Assembly: GCA_031548005.1 (NCBI GenBank) | Contig: JAVBRK010000001.1 | Coordinates: 1-64,000, forward strand | Length of the DNA stretch: 64,000 bases | Source of the DNA: BNXB01 sp031548005 | Lineage (GTDB): Bacteria; Bacteroidota; Bacteroidia; Bacteroidales; Azobacteroidaceae | Reading direction: 5' to 3' | Part shown: positions 18,177 through 27,763 of the stretch, piece by piece | Position numbering within the stretch: the stretch's first letter is position 1 | How the letters are laid out: each line of letters starts with the position of its first letter | Program-made: the position numbers and the translations under genes | Notes under the pieces: generated by a model | What the model saw: only the letters and a program-made list of their open reading frames with translations | The model's database searches: none | What the model was told of the DNA's origin: nothing

Positions 18177-20366
18177 ATGTCTTTTATTCTCAGATCTATT
18201 TTATTTCCGGCTTTCGTTGCAGCCTCCCAACCTGCAATAGCAATAGTAAAAGAAAAGCCGATGCCCGCAGACACCGGAAAAGTGCAAATCACGCTGGAAG
18301 AAGTCGTGGTACGGAGTAATCGCAGCGAAATAGAAAAAGAAACTCCATTGAACACCGAAATCATAGGCAAACAGTTCTGGCTCGAAAATAATTCTTCAAA
18401 CTTTGTAAAAACACTGGAGCGTTTACCCGGCATTTCATCGATGGATATCGGATCGGGCTTTTCAAAACCGGTAATCCGGGGGTTAGGCTTTAACCGGATT
18501 GCTGTAATCGACAAAGGCATTATGCAGCAGGACCAGCAATGGGGAGCCGATCACGGACTCGAAATCGACCAGTACGACGTAGACCGGGTAATGGTACGCA
18601 AAGGTCCGATGTCCCTGCAATACGGATCCGATGCCATGGGAGGAGTGATCGAAATCCTGCCCCCGCAAATGCCGGAATCCAATGCTTTCTGGGGAGATGT
18701 AACACTCACCGGCAAATCGAACAACGATCTGCTGGGAGTATCGCTCATGGCAGCCGTCAAGCATAATCGCTGGTACGGCAAACTACGGTATACCGGGCAA
18801 TCCTTCGGAGATTACCGGGTGCCCACAGATACGATACAATACCAGACATGGAATCTGCCGGTATATGACGAACGTCTGAAAAACACAGCCGGAAACGAAC
18901 GGGATATAGCAGGTCTGGTACAATACACAGGCCGGCACCAGACGACATTCAGTGCGAGTAACGTATTTCAAAAAACCGGATTTTTCACTGGAGCACACGG
19001 CATTCCCGATGTCTCCCGGCTGATACCCGATGACTCCCGGCGCAACGTGGAAATGCCTTACAGCAACGTCAACCATTTCAAATTCACCAATTCTTCGCAA
19101 TTAAACTTCAGCAAAAGCCTGCAACTGCAAATCGACGCGGGGTTTCAAAACAACCACCGTCAGGAATGGTCTGCATTCCATACACATTATGGGAATCAGG
19201 CGCCTCCGGAAACCAATCCCGATCTCGAACTCGACTTTAAGTTGAACACCTATACATTGAACTCCGCGCTATTAATAAATAAAGACAAAAAATTAAAACA
19301 TACTGCCGGAATTACGGGAGAATATCAGCAGAACCGGATTGCAGGATACAGTTACCTGCTGCCCGAATACCATCGTATCCTTGCCGGAGGTTATTGGATT
19401 ACTTCCTGGGAAGCCAACGAAAAATGGAGCTTTACGGGTGGTTTAAGATACGACCGAGGCCATATGGATGTTACCGGATACTACGACGAAACCCTGTATG
19501 AATACCTCCTATCGATGGGTTATCCTCCGGAAGAAGCCGCCGCCTATGCACAGCGTAGTTACGATGTCGACCGCAGCTATGGCAACTTCTCCGGATCGCT
19601 GGGAGCCAATTTCAGGATCAATAAACAGGCTACATGGAAAATAAACATCGGACAAAGCTTCCGGCTTCCGGGAGCCAATGAATTGGCTTCCAACGGGGTA
19701 CATCATGGAGCATTCCGTCATGAGAAAGGGAATCCCGGTCTGGATCCGGAACAAGGATTTCAATTGGATGCCGGATATGTCTTTGATAACCAGCATTTTT
19801 ATTTTTCTATCAGTCCGTTCTTAACCTATTTTTCAAATTTCATTTTCCTGAATCCGACAGGACAATGGTCGGTACTGCCTCATGCCGGGCAAATTTACCA
19901 GTACACGCAGGCTAAAGCCCTGATGACCGGCGGAGAATGGAGTGTGAAATGGCGCTTTTACAAATCGTTCTCCGTATGGAACAATGCTGAGTACGTATGG
20001 AACAAAAATCTGGCGGACGACTATCCTCTGCCATTCTCCCCTCCCCTCTCCACCCGAAGCGGGATTTCATATTCCGGGGAGTACAAAGCTTTGCAGCATT
20101 ATTCTGTGGAATTGGAATACCAATATATTGCGGCTCAGTACCGGGTTGCCCGCAACGAGCAGACCACTCCTTCGGCCCAGCTACTGAACTTTTCGGCCGG
20201 ATTGAATTGGAAAATCGGAACACTCCGTTTTTCGACAGATTTACAAATTCAGAATCTATTCAATACAAAATATTATAATCACCTGAGTTTTTATCGCAAG
20301 TTGAATATCCCCGAACCGGGACGCAACACACAACTGATTATCCGGATTCCTTTTTATAAATTATAA
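18177..20366 (+). CDS. TonB-dependent outer-membrane receptor, probably for metal or a metal complex
   Basis: The product (729 residues) has a signal peptide (MSFILRSILFPAFVAASQPA), a TonB-box-like segment (ITLEEVVVRSN), a plug (LERLPGISSMDIGSGFSKPV, RGLGFNRIAVIDKG, QQWGADHGLEID, MVRKGPMSLQYGSDAMGGVI) and a barrel ending in LIIRIPFYKL. Unlike SusC it lacks the N-terminal Ig-like domain, and its length is that of siderophore, heme, cobalamin or zinc receptors. The adjacent Fur-type regulator and the His-rich DUF4625 lipoprotein favour a metal cargo, zinc being my first guess. Extending the frame to a TTG at 18150 would put the start inside the promoter, so 18177 is chosen. Confidence 0.85.
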   Translation: MSFILRSILFPAFVAASQPAIAIVKEKPMPADTGKVQITLEEVVVRSNRSEIEKETPLNTEIIGKQFWLENNSSNFVKTLERLPGISSMDIGSGFSKPVIRGLGFNRIAVIDKGIMQQDQQWGADHGLEIDQYDVDRVMVRKGPMSLQYGSDAMGGVIEILPPQMPESNAFWGDVTLTGKSNNDLLGVSLMAAVKHNRWYGKLRYTGQSFGDYRVPTDTIQYQTWNLPVYDERLKNTAGNERDIAGLVQYTGRHQTTFSASNVFQKTGFFTGAHGIPDVSRLIPDDSRRNVEMPYSNVNHFKFTNSSQLNFSKSLQLQIDAGFQNNHRQEWSAFHTHYGNQAPPETNPDLELDFKLNTYTLNSALLINKDKKLKHTAGITGEYQQNRIAGYSYLLPEYHRILAGGYWITSWEANEKWSFTGGLRYDRGHMDVTGYYDETLYEYLLSMGYPPEEAAAYAQRSYDVDRSYGNFSGSLGANFRINKQATWKINIGQSFRLPGANELASNGVHHGAFRHEKGNPGLDPEQGFQLDAGYVFDNQHFYFSISPFLTYFSNFIFLNPTGQWSVLPHAGQIYQYTQAKALMTGGEWSVKWRFYKSFSVWNNAEYVWNKNLADDYPLPFSPPLSTRSGISYSGEYKALQHYSVELEYQYIAAQYRVARNEQTTPSAQLLNFSAGLNWKIGTLRFSTDLQIQNLFNTKYYNHLSFYRKLNIPEPGRNTQLIIRIPFYKL

Positions 20367-20388
20367 ACACCTATTAAATTATGTAAGT

Positions 20389-20880
20389 ATGAAAAATGTA
20401 TTTTTATTTTTGTCCATCATAGCCCTGAGCTATTCTTCTATCTCCTGCGACGACCAGGAAGACCAGGATACCACTTCACCTGTAATCAGCCTGACAGCCC
20501 CTGCAGAAGGAGACAGTTTGTATATCGGTCATGATATTCATTTCGATGTGGAATTCTCAGACAATACGGAACTGGCTTCCTATAAAGTGAATATCCACAA
20601 CAATTTCGACGATCACGGGCATTCGGATACGTATATGAAAGCAACTCACGCAGACGAAACTCCTTTTTCTTTTGAAAAATCGTGGACCTTCGAGGCACAA
20701 AAACGCAACGAACACGTCCACCACCACGAAATCGTCATTCCTGAAACTATCAACGGAAAACCGGTTGCAGACGGGAAATATCACTTTATTGTTTACTGTG
20801 TAGACAGAGCTGGAAACGAATCTTATGTCGCCCGCAATGTCCTGATTGGTCACGGAGAAGGAGGCGGGCACGAGCATTGA
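20389..20880 (+). CDS. DUF4625 His-rich lipoprotein
   Basis: The product (163 residues) is a lipoprotein (signal to SSISC20, then acidic DDQEDQD) with one Ig-like beta-sandwich domain (PVISLTAPAEGDSLYIGHDI ...) of the DUF4625 type. Histidines are clustered: DDHGHSD near residue 75, NEHVHHHE near 107 and GHGEGGGHEH at the C-terminus. Such clusters suggest metal binding at the cell surface or in the periplasm. It follows the receptor gene by 22 bases and should share its operon and regulation; it may hand metal to the receptor. That role is inferred. Confidence 0.8.
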   Translation: MKNVFLFLSIIALSYSSISCDDQEDQDTTSPVISLTAPAEGDSLYIGHDIHFDVEFSDNTELASYKVNIHNNFDDHGHSDTYMKATHADETPFSFEKSWTFEAQKRNEHVHHHEIVIPETINGKPVADGKYHFIVYCVDRAGNESYVARNVLIGHGEGGGHEH

Positions 20881-20904
20881 CCCGAAAAGTTCCTGATATA
20901 AGTT

Positions 20905-22017
20905 TTACCCCCGCTTCTTGTAACTCAATACCGCCAGGGTATTGAAAAACAAGGCAAAACAAATGATCGTTCCCAATTGCGGGAGCATGTCGGATAAATG
21001 ACTCCCTTTCATAAAGATCAGGCGGATCACTTCCACGAAATAGCGTACGGGGTTAAACAAAGTCACCCGCTGCGCCCATTCGGGCATGCTGCTGATCGGG
21101 GTAAACAGCCCGCTAAGCAGAAAAAAGATCAGCATGAAAAAGAACGAAACGAACATGGCCTGCTGTTGGGTGTCGGAAAAAGATGAAATGACTAATCCGG
21201 CTCCTAAGAAAGTCAGTAAATAGAAAAAAGCGAACAGGTAGACCAGCGCCACATTCCCGGAAGGAACAATGCCATATACAACAGCAGCCACGATCAGGCC
21301 GATGGTCAGGATGACGAATCCGATAACGACAATCGGAATCAGTTTGGCCAGAATAAAGGTCGATTTCGAAACCGGGGTGACATTGATCTGTTCGATGGTG
21401 CCGATTTCTTTCTCCCGGACAATATTCATGGACGACAGCATGAAGCTGATCAGAGTCAGCAGCATCACCAGAATACCCGGTACCATAAAATTACGGTAAT
21501 TCATGTCTGTATTGTACTTGAAATACGGAGCGGCATCGATCACATTCACCAGATCCATCTGCACGCCTTGCTCCCGGATGATATTACGGTTGAATTCGCC
21601 AATGATCTGGCCCAAGTAAGCCGACCCCAATCCCGCTTTCTGCCCGTTGACGGCATTAACAGAGAGCATCAGGTCGGTTTGCCGGTGACGGATAAAATTA
21701 TTTTCAAATCCATGGGGGATCTCCAGGATCAGATCGGCTTTGTCCTGCTCCACCGTTTTCAATGCCTGATCATACCCCGGAGAATAATCGGTCAGCCTGA
21801 AATAACCCGAAGAAATCACCTTATCGATCAGTTGGCGGGAATAAACGCCCCGATCATTATCAATTACCCCTAAGGAAATATTACGCTGCTCGAATGTAGC
21901 GGCCCAGGGAAGTACCAGCAATTGAATGACAGGCATCATAATCATAATCCTTAACATCATTTTATCCCGGCGGATTTGCAGGAATTCTTTTTGCAGCAGG
22001 TAGAATAATTGTTTCAT
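20905..22017 (-). CDS. ABC-2 type permease, last gene of the export operon
   Basis: The product (370 residues) has the ABC-2 permease layout: one N-terminal membrane helix (about 22-42), a large periplasmic domain (about 43-170) and five C-terminal helices with the conserved loop NIVREKEIGTIEQINVTPVS at about 205-224. It resembles YbhR/YhhJ-type subunits of MFP-linked efflux systems. Together with the next upstream permease it would form a heterodimeric channel driven by the two ATPases of the operon. The gene converges on the DUF4625 gene with 24 bases between stops. Confidence 0.85.
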   Translation of the reverse strand: MKQLFYLLQKEFLQIRRDKMMLRIMIMMPVIQLLVLPWAATFEQRNISLGVIDNDRGVYSRQLIDKVISSGYFRLTDYSPGYDQALKTVEQDKADLILEIPHGFENNFIRHRQTDLMLSVNAVNGQKAGLGSAYLGQIIGEFNRNIIREQGVQMDLVNVIDAAPYFKYNTDMNYRNFMVPGILVMLLTLISFMLSSMNIVREKEIGTIEQINVTPVSKSTFILAKLIPIVVIGFVILTIGLIVAAVVYGIVPSGNVALVYLFAFFYLLTFLGAGLVISSFSDTQQQAMFVSFFFMLIFFLLSGLFTPISSMPEWAQRVTLFNPVRYFVEVIRLIFMKGSHLSDMLPQLGTIICFALFFNTLAVLSYKKRG

Positions 22018-22018
22018 A

Positions 22019-23167
22019 TCAGGCTAATCTGTTTTTAAAGCTTTTAATACTTACAACCAATAAAAATACCGACATTCCGAACAGTATGGATAGTTCTTTC
22101 CAGATCGCTGCAAGGCCCAGTCCTTTGATCATCACATCTTTAACGGCAATGATATACCATTTGGCCGGAATAATATTCGAAATAAACTGTAACGGAAGCG
22201 GCATGTTTTCAATGGGAAAAACCAGACCCGACAACATCATTGTGGGTAACATCAGACCTGCTCCCGACAAGAACATAGCTGTTTGCTGGGAATTCGTTAC
22301 TGATGAAATCAGGATTCCCAAAGAAAGTGCAGACAGGATGAACAGGATACTCAAAAACAGGAGTAACAGGAGATTTCCGGCAATCGGGACATGCAGTACC
22401 GTATTGGAAATGAATAAGATCAGTAAAATGTCCAGAAAAGAGATCAGCAAATAGGGTACCGCTTTTGAAAGCACGACAAAAATCGGACGGACCGGAGATA
22501 CAAGCAAAATTTCCATGGTACCCTGCTCTTTTTCCCGGACAATGGAGATGGAGGTCACCATGGCGCAGATCAGCATCAATACCAGCCCCATAATTCCGGG
22601 GACAAAGTTATAAGCGCTTTGTAATTGCGGGTTGTACAACATTTTCACCTCCGTCCGGATCTGATAAGGAATCTGGCCGTTCATCAGGCCTTGCTGGTGC
22701 TGCATCAGGATCTGCTGTGCATAGGAAGTAATCGTCGAAGCCTCATTCGGATCGGAAGCATCGGCCAATAACTGCAGGCTTCCCGTCCCCGTACGGTACA
22801 GGTCGGTACTGAAACCGGAAGGGATCACCAGGGCCAATTTGATTTTACCCTTCCTGAACTGCCGGTCGATCTCATCGAACGAACTCAGATGATCGACCAA
22901 GTTAAAATAGTTGCTCCCGTTCATCCGCTCAATGATCTGGAGAGAAGAAGTGGTTTTCGACTCGTCTAATACGGAAAACGGAGTATCCGAAATTTCCGTC
23001 CGGATGGCAAATCCAAATATAATCAACTGAATAACAGGCATCAGCAACAACATCATCATGGTACGCACATCCCTGGAAATATGCAAAAATTCCTTTTTGA
23101 TGAACGTTGCAAACTGAGCGCCCGGGCGCAACCCGTGTTTGCTATCTATTTTATTTTTCTGCATCAT
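22019..23167 (-). CDS. ABC-2 type permease, partner subunit
   Basis: The product (382 residues) has the same layout as the following permease: an N-terminal helix near 37-57, a periplasmic domain, and C-terminal helices after the loop SIVREKEQGTMEILLVSPVR. The two proteins are clearly paralogous, with the same conserved VREKE-x-GT-x-E motif, and would pair like YbhS and YbhR of E. coli. The stop is separated by one base from the next start, pointing to translational coupling. Two adjacent ATGs (23167, 23164) are possible starts. Confidence 0.85.
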   Translation of the reverse strand: MMQKNKIDSKHGLRPGAQFATFIKKEFLHISRDVRTMMMLLLMPVIQLIIFGFAIRTEISDTPFSVLDESKTTSSLQIIERMNGSNYFNLVDHLSSFDEIDRQFRKGKIKLALVIPSGFSTDLYRTGTGSLQLLADASDPNEASTITSYAQQILMQHQQGLMNGQIPYQIRTEVKMLYNPQLQSAYNFVPGIMGLVLMLICAMVTSISIVREKEQGTMEILLVSPVRPIFVVLSKAVPYLLISFLDILLILFISNTVLHVPIAGNLLLLLFLSILFILSALSLGILISSVTNSQQTAMFLSGAGLMLPTMMLSGLVFPIENMPLPLQFISNIIPAKWYIIAVKDVMIKGLGLAAIWKELSILFGMSVFLLVVSIKSFKNRLA

Positions 23168-23187
23168 TTTATTTCAATTACCGGTTT

Positions 23188-23982
23188 TCAATGATCAACT
23201 CTTTCTGCCTTCCTGGCCAATGAGCGGAAAACTTCATCCATATTTTCCGCTCCAAAGTCCAGTTTCAGGCGCTTCGGGGTATCTAATGCTTCAATCTTTC
23301 CGTCGACCATAATGGAAACCCGGCTGCAATACTCGGCCTCATCCATATAGTGAGTCGTTACAAATACTGTAATCCCCTTTTCAGCAGCCTGATAAATCAT
23401 TTCCCAAAACATTCTCCGGGCAATCGGATCGACCCCTCCGGTCGGTTCGTCAAGAAATACAATCTGAGGCATATGAAAAATAGAAACGGCAAAGGAAACT
23501 TTCTGTTTTATACCTAATGGCAATGATTTAACAAGAATATTCCGATCCGGAAGTAAACCGAGTTCCGTCAGGACTTCATCGCTCTTTTCTGCAATCGCTT
23601 TGGTTCCCATACCGTAAATCCCTCCGAATAACCGCATATTCTCGACCATCGTAAGATCTTCATACAAAGAGAATTTCTGACTCATATAACCAATATTCCG
23701 TTTGATTTCGTCCGATTGCCGGTTGATATCGAATCCGGCTACCCGGCCCGTTCCCGAGGTTGGAGTCAAGAGTCCGCAAAGCATCCGCATCGCCGTCGTT
23801 TTCCCAGCTCCGTTTGCTCCGAGAAATCCAAAAATTTCCCCTTTGAAAACATCAAAAGAAATCTGGTCTACTGCATAGAAGTTTCCAAAACGCTTGGTCA
23901 GGTTTTTTACAGAAACAACCCCCTCTCCTGTCAGCCGGGGAGAACCGGCAGGAGTTTCAGAGTCTAAATATATTGTTTTCAT
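23188..23982 (-). CDS. ABC transporter ATPase with a degenerate signature motif
   Basis: The product (264 residues) has a Walker A (GANGAGKTTAMRM, about 55-67), a Q-loop (MSQKFSLYEDL), a signature region reading SLPLGIKQKVSFA instead of LSGGQ, a Walker B with catalytic Glu (IVFLDEPTGGVDP) and the switch His (FVTTHYMDEAEYC). This LPLG variant is the one seen in the second half of the fused YbhF ATPase of E. coli. The system here therefore looks like a YbhF split in two: this subunit plus the ATPase encoded just before it. It powers export through the two ABC-2 permeases. Confidence 0.85.
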   Translation of the reverse strand: MKTIYLDSETPAGSPRLTGEGVVSVKNLTKRFGNFYAVDQISFDVFKGEIFGFLGANGAGKTTAMRMLCGLLTPTSGTGRVAGFDINRQSDEIKRNIGYMSQKFSLYEDLTMVENMRLFGGIYGMGTKAIAEKSDEVLTELGLLPDRNILVKSLPLGIKQKVSFAVSIFHMPQIVFLDEPTGGVDPIARRMFWEMIYQAAEKGITVFVTTHYMDEAEYCSRVSIMVDGKIEALDTPKRLKLDFGAENMDEVFRSLARKAERVDH

Positions 23983-24003
23983 GATCTGTTGTTCAGTTAT
24001 TTC

Positions 24004-24894
24004 TTATTTGATCAGTTCAATAAAACAGTCTTCGATCGTCGGCCGGATTTCTTTTATTTCCACACCGGAAATACCGGAAATAAAACGGAGGTCTGTTTCT
24101 GCCGGACGGAGTGTAACATGCAGGGAGTCTCCAAAAATATAGGCCGACTCTACCCGGGAATCAAGACGCAACCGCTCCAATAAACGATAGTTATCCTCCC
24201 CCCGAACGGCATACAGTTTTTTCGGATACTTTCCGATAATCCCATCCGGGGTATCGATCGATAACAACCGGCCTTGCTGAATCAGGGCGATCCGATCGCA
24301 TAAAGAGGCTTCATCCATGTAAGGAGTTGAAACCAGAATGGTTATATTTTCCTGTTTCAGGTGTTGAAGCATTTCCCAGAACTCTTTCCGGGAAACAGGA
24401 TCGACCCCGGTAGTCGGCTCATCGAGAAACAGTACCTTTGGTTTGTGCACCAGAGCACAACACAAAGCCAGTTTCTGCTTCATCCCTCCGGATAACTTTC
24501 CGGCCTTCCGGCTGCTGAAAGGCTCTATCTGCACATAAATATCCCGGATCAGATCGTAATTTTCTTCAATAGACGTTCCGAATACCCGGGCAAAGAACTC
24601 CAGATTTTCTTTTACGGATAAATCCTGATATAACGAAAACTTTCCAGGCATATAACCCACCCTATTCCTGACTTCGCGAAACTGTTCCACGACATCCAGG
24701 CCATCGACCGAAGCTGATCCTTCATCGGCCAGGAGCAAAGTCGTGAGAATACGGAATAAAGTCGTTTTTCCGGCGCCGTCAGGACCGATCAGACCGAACA
24801 ATTCTCCGGTATCGACTCCGAAGGTCACTTGTTTCAGGGCCTCGGTTTTGCCATAGCTCTTACCGATGTTATTGATTGAAATCGACGTCGCCAT
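24004..24894 (-). CDS. ABC transporter ATPase with a canonical signature
   Basis: The product (296 residues) shows Walker A GPDGAGKTTLFRIL (about 37-50), Q-loop MPGKFSLYQDL, signature KLSGGMKQKLALCCA, Walker B VLFLDEPTTGVDP and the switch region LVSTPYMDEAS, where the usual His (THYMDEA) is replaced by Pro. That change, if real, would weaken hydrolysis at one of the two sites and matches the asymmetric partner whose signature is LPLG. It corresponds to the first half of YbhF. Its start overlaps the end of the upstream adaptor gene by 26 bases. Confidence 0.85.
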   Translation of the reverse strand: MATSISINNIGKSYGKTEALKQVTFGVDTGELFGLIGPDGAGKTTLFRILTTLLLADEGSASVDGLDVVEQFREVRNRVGYMPGKFSLYQDLSVKENLEFFARVFGTSIEENYDLIRDIYVQIEPFSSRKAGKLSGGMKQKLALCCALVHKPKVLFLDEPTTGVDPVSRKEFWEMLQHLKQENITILVSTPYMDEASLCDRIALIQQGRLLSIDTPDGIIGKYPKKLYAVRGEDNYRLLERLRLDSRVESAYIFGDSLHVTLRPAETDLRFISGISGVEIKEIRPTIEDCFIELIK

Positions 24895-25816
24895 ACATTC
24901 CTATCTTTATCAGCCCATCGGTGTTTTCCACTGCAATTTTTACAGCATACACCAAATTCTGGCGTTCATCTTTGGTTTGAATGGTTTTAGGGGTAAATTC
25001 TGCCTTATCGGAAATCCAGCTCACTTTTCCTTCGTAGCTTTTACTTCCGTCTCCTGCATTGATAAATACGGTTACACTCTGGCCGGTCCTGATTTTTTCT
25101 AATTGCCCGGATACAATGTAAGCCCTTAAAAACAAATGCTTCGTGTCGGCAATTTTATACAAAGGCTTTCCCGGAATCACAATCTCCTGAGCCTCGGCAT
25201 ATTTATTCAACACCGTCCCCTCAATCGGATTGACGATCCGGCATTTGTCTAACTGATCCTGTATCTGTGCAATCTGAATCTCGTAAGTCATGCTTTCCTC
25301 GTTCAGGCTACTCACCGAATTGGATAACGAATTGATCTGGGCATCCAATGTTCTTTTCAGCACCATAACCTGCGAATTGATGTCATCAACCTGTTTTTGG
25401 GTCACAGCATTCGACTGGAATAATTTTTCCATCCGCCTTTTCTCTACCTCGGCTTTCTGTATCTGCTCCTTTGTAGCTGATATCTGAACCGCAATATCCG
25501 GCCGGCGGGAACTGACCGCTTTCCGGGCAGCCTGCAGTTGCAGCTTTTTAAGAAACAACTGGGTTGTATCGACATACCCTAAATATTGTCCATCGGACAA
25601 AGAGCTCCCTTCTGACAAATCGAACTGTTCCAATTTTCCAGAAGCCTCGGAGGAGATCATCACTTCGGTTGCTTCAAAAGTTCCGGAAGCATCATGATCG
25701 AATTTATTACTGTTACAGGCGGTAAGAAAAAGAAATGCTGCAACGATCGGCAATTTTGAATTCATCGGATTTCTCATGATTCCATTTATTTTTTCTGTAG
25801 TTCGGATTATTTTCAT
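24869..25816 (-). CDS. HlyD/YbhG-type periplasmic adaptor lipoprotein
   Basis: The product has 315 residues from 25816, or 298 from the ATG at 25765. The latter gives a compact lipoprotein signal (MNSKLPIVAAFLFLTAC) and may be the true start, although 25816 sits closer to the preceding stop. The mature part has a lipoyl/barrel-sandwich half (FEATEVMISSEASGKLEQFD), a long coiled-coil hairpin (about 85-190) and the second half with the beta-barrel (IVNPIEGTVLNKYAEAQEIV). It should join the inner-membrane ABC complex to the TolC-like channel encoded just upstream. Confidence 0.85.
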   Translation of the reverse strand: MKIIRTTEKINGIMRNPMNSKLPIVAAFLFLTACNSNKFDHDASGTFEATEVMISSEASGKLEQFDLSEGSSLSDGQYLGYVDTTQLFLKKLQLQAARKAVSSRRPDIAVQISATKEQIQKAEVEKRRMEKLFQSNAVTQKQVDDINSQVMVLKRTLDAQINSLSNSVSSLNEESMTYEIQIAQIQDQLDKCRIVNPIEGTVLNKYAEAQEIVIPGKPLYKIADTKHLFLRAYIVSGQLEKIRTGQSVTVFINAGDGSKSYEGKVSWISDKAEFTPKTIQTKDERQNLVYAVKIAVENTDGLIKIGMYGDVDFNQ

Positions 25817-25824
25817 TTTCTGTT

Positions 25825-27108
25825 TTAACGGTTCGTAGCCGGCTGTCCCTGAGTGGTCCGGTAGTTATAAACATTCAGCAGATACTGGATCTCGTGAATG
25901 ATCTTCGCCTGCCTCGACTGGCTTTCTGCATTGATATCCCGGATCAGGTCGTTCACCGTATAAATTCCGTTTTCATATTTACTTTCCGAGGCCGTTTTCA
26001 CGCGATTACGCAATAGGATGATCTCATCGTCTTTTTCCATCAGTTCCCGGGCCTTTTCCAATTCATGACGGATCTGTTTCAGTTGCAGGCCGGTATTGAA
26101 TGTAAAGGTTTCCTGCTGGGTATCGGTGCGGTCTTTATCGATCGAAATCAATCGTTTTTCGTTGTTCCGGGTATATAAATTTCCGAAATTCCAGGTCAGG
26201 CGGATACCTCCTAAAGCAAAAAGTTCGAATTTATTCGAAAGCATATTCAGTCCGGGTTTTCCATATCCTCCCTGGGCAAAGAGTGAAAACCGGGGCGTAT
26301 TTTTAGCAGTGATCAAACTTTCTCTGGCATCATATAATTCACGTTGCTTCTCAAATAATGTTATCTCGGGGCGAAGAATGTCCATTTGCGGATCGATCAG
26401 CAAGTCTGAAGGTTTTTGCAATACCGTCCGGTCCGTAATTTCTTCGTTAATCAGAGCTGAAAGCATTTCGGAACAGGCGTCTTTCATCGCTTTCAATTCT
26501 GTTTTCTTTTGTTCATTATTCAATAACTCCACCTGAATAGCATCCACATCCGGTGGTGTTGCCGTACCGTTTTCCAGCATGGCCCGGGCCCTCCGGTTGC
26601 TGTTTTCCAGGTCCTGCCGGAGGATCTCCAATTGCTTCCATTGTTCGTTCAGAGTCAATATTCCAAAAAACAACTGGTTCACCTGATTACGGATTCCATA
26701 CAGTTCTACTTCCACATGCTGCTTTTCTACCTCATTTCCTGCGCGGACCGTTTTTTTCTGAGCGCCGACACTGCCTCCGTCCCAAATCGTCTGGGACAGG
26801 TCGACCGTTGCTTTATACTGGTCTTTATCAAGCATCGGGACATCCATTCCAGGAATTTGAATCGGAAAATGGACGACATCCGACTGGTAAGTGACCTGTC
26901 CGTTTAGAGCCAATTGAGGTAGCCAGGCTTTCGACAGATTTGAAAGATTATATTTCCCGGCCTGCTCCAGAAGCCCGAATTGCTTGATTTGCGGGTAATT
27001 TTCATACGCTTTTTGCTGGCAACTCTCAATGGTAAGCGATTGACCCCGGACACTTCCCGCACCAGCCAATAAAAACAGTGCAATGGATAATCTCAGAATT
27101 GTTTTCAT
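25825..27108 (-). CDS. TolC-like outer-membrane efflux protein
   Basis: The product (427 residues) has a signal peptide (to about residue 22, SVRGQ) and the two OEP repeats with long coiled-coil helices and barrel strands (for example QVTYQSDVVHFPIQIPGMD, then SLFAQGGYGKPGLNMLSNKF). It is the outer-membrane duct of the exporter encoded in the same operon. It begins 10 bases after the regulator gene and ends eight bases before the adaptor start, so coupling is tight. The substrate is unknown; YbhGFSR-like systems export drugs and cations in E. coli. Confidence 0.85.
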   Translation of the reverse strand: MKTILRLSIALFLLAGAGSVRGQSLTIESCQQKAYENYPQIKQFGLLEQAGKYNLSNLSKAWLPQLALNGQVTYQSDVVHFPIQIPGMDVPMLDKDQYKATVDLSQTIWDGGSVGAQKKTVRAGNEVEKQHVEVELYGIRNQVNQLFFGILTLNEQWKQLEILRQDLENSNRRARAMLENGTATPPDVDAIQVELLNNEQKKTELKAMKDACSEMLSALINEEITDRTVLQKPSDLLIDPQMDILRPEITLFEKQRELYDARESLITAKNTPRFSLFAQGGYGKPGLNMLSNKFELFALGGIRLTWNFGNLYTRNNEKRLISIDKDRTDTQQETFTFNTGLQLKQIRHELEKARELMEKDDEIILLRNRVKTASESKYENGIYTVNDLIRDINAESQSRQAKIIHEIQYLLNVYNYRTTQGQPATNR

Positions 27109-27118
27109 ATCTTCAGTT

Positions 27119-27736
27119 TTATTCTTTTAATCCCAACATCGACCGGATCCAAACCGGCACCAACTTCCGGCGCTCTTCGACAAAGCGGATAAAATCCTCG
27201 TCGTTCCGGTTCATCAACAACTTCAGCAAAGGCTTGGACGCAAAAGGGAAAATGGTCATGGAAACCAGATTAACCAGGAAATGAAACGGATCGACCGGTT
27301 CCATTCCGGAAATCCGGATCTGCTCCCCGATTTGTCTGACGACAGCGATCTGGGGCATAAAGGCGTCTGGTACCCCGACTTTTTTCCTGAACTTATCCGG
27401 ATTAGCCTGAACCTCCCCTAAAATGAAGAGCGGAATATTCGGATTTTCCTTCAACAGATCGATGTAAAGATTGACAACGGTATCGATTTTTTCAGATAAA
27501 GACGTCGATTCATTGTTCAACACCCACTGAATCCGGGAAAACAACTGCTTCAGACTTTCCTCCATTACAATTTCAAAGAGTTTTTCTTTACTCCGGTAAT
27601 AATAATTCAATAAAGCCAGGTTGATACCGGCCTCCTCGGCAATATCCCGGGTGCGTGTTCCGGCAAAACCTTTCTGTTGAAAAATCCTACGCGCCGCCTC
27701 TTTTATCTTTTCTTCGGTGGTAATATCGTTTTCCAT
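27119..27736 (-). CDS. TetR/AcrR-family regulator of the export operon
   Basis: The product (205 residues) has an N-terminal TetR helix-turn-helix (about 8-55: IKEAARRIFQQKGFAGTRTR, DIAEEAGINLALLNYYYRSK) and an all-helical ligand domain of the CecR type (YbiH). CecR of E. coli controls the ybh export genes, and here the regulator is the first gene of the equivalent operon, so autoregulation together with the whole pump is likely. A promoter and an inverted repeat lie directly upstream. The ligand is unknown. Confidence 0.9.
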   Translation of the reverse strand: MENDITTEEKIKEAARRIFQQKGFAGTRTRDIAEEAGINLALLNYYYRSKEKLFEIVMEESLKQLFSRIQWVLNNESTSLSEKIDTVVNLYIDLLKENPNIPLFILGEVQANPDKFRKKVGVPDAFMPQIAVVRQIGEQIRISGMEPVDPFHFLVNLVSMTIFPFASKPLLKLLMNRNDEDFIRFVEERRKLVPVWIRSMLGLKE

Positions 27737-27763
27737 ATTTGCATGTTATTTAATCCGACTGCA

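Noticed and set aside
20820..20930. GC-rich inverted repeat between the DUF4625 and permease stops as a terminator
   Set aside because: The pairing (GAAG/CTTC and CGGG/CCCG) is broken by mismatches and lies inside the coding ends; no T-run follows at the right place.
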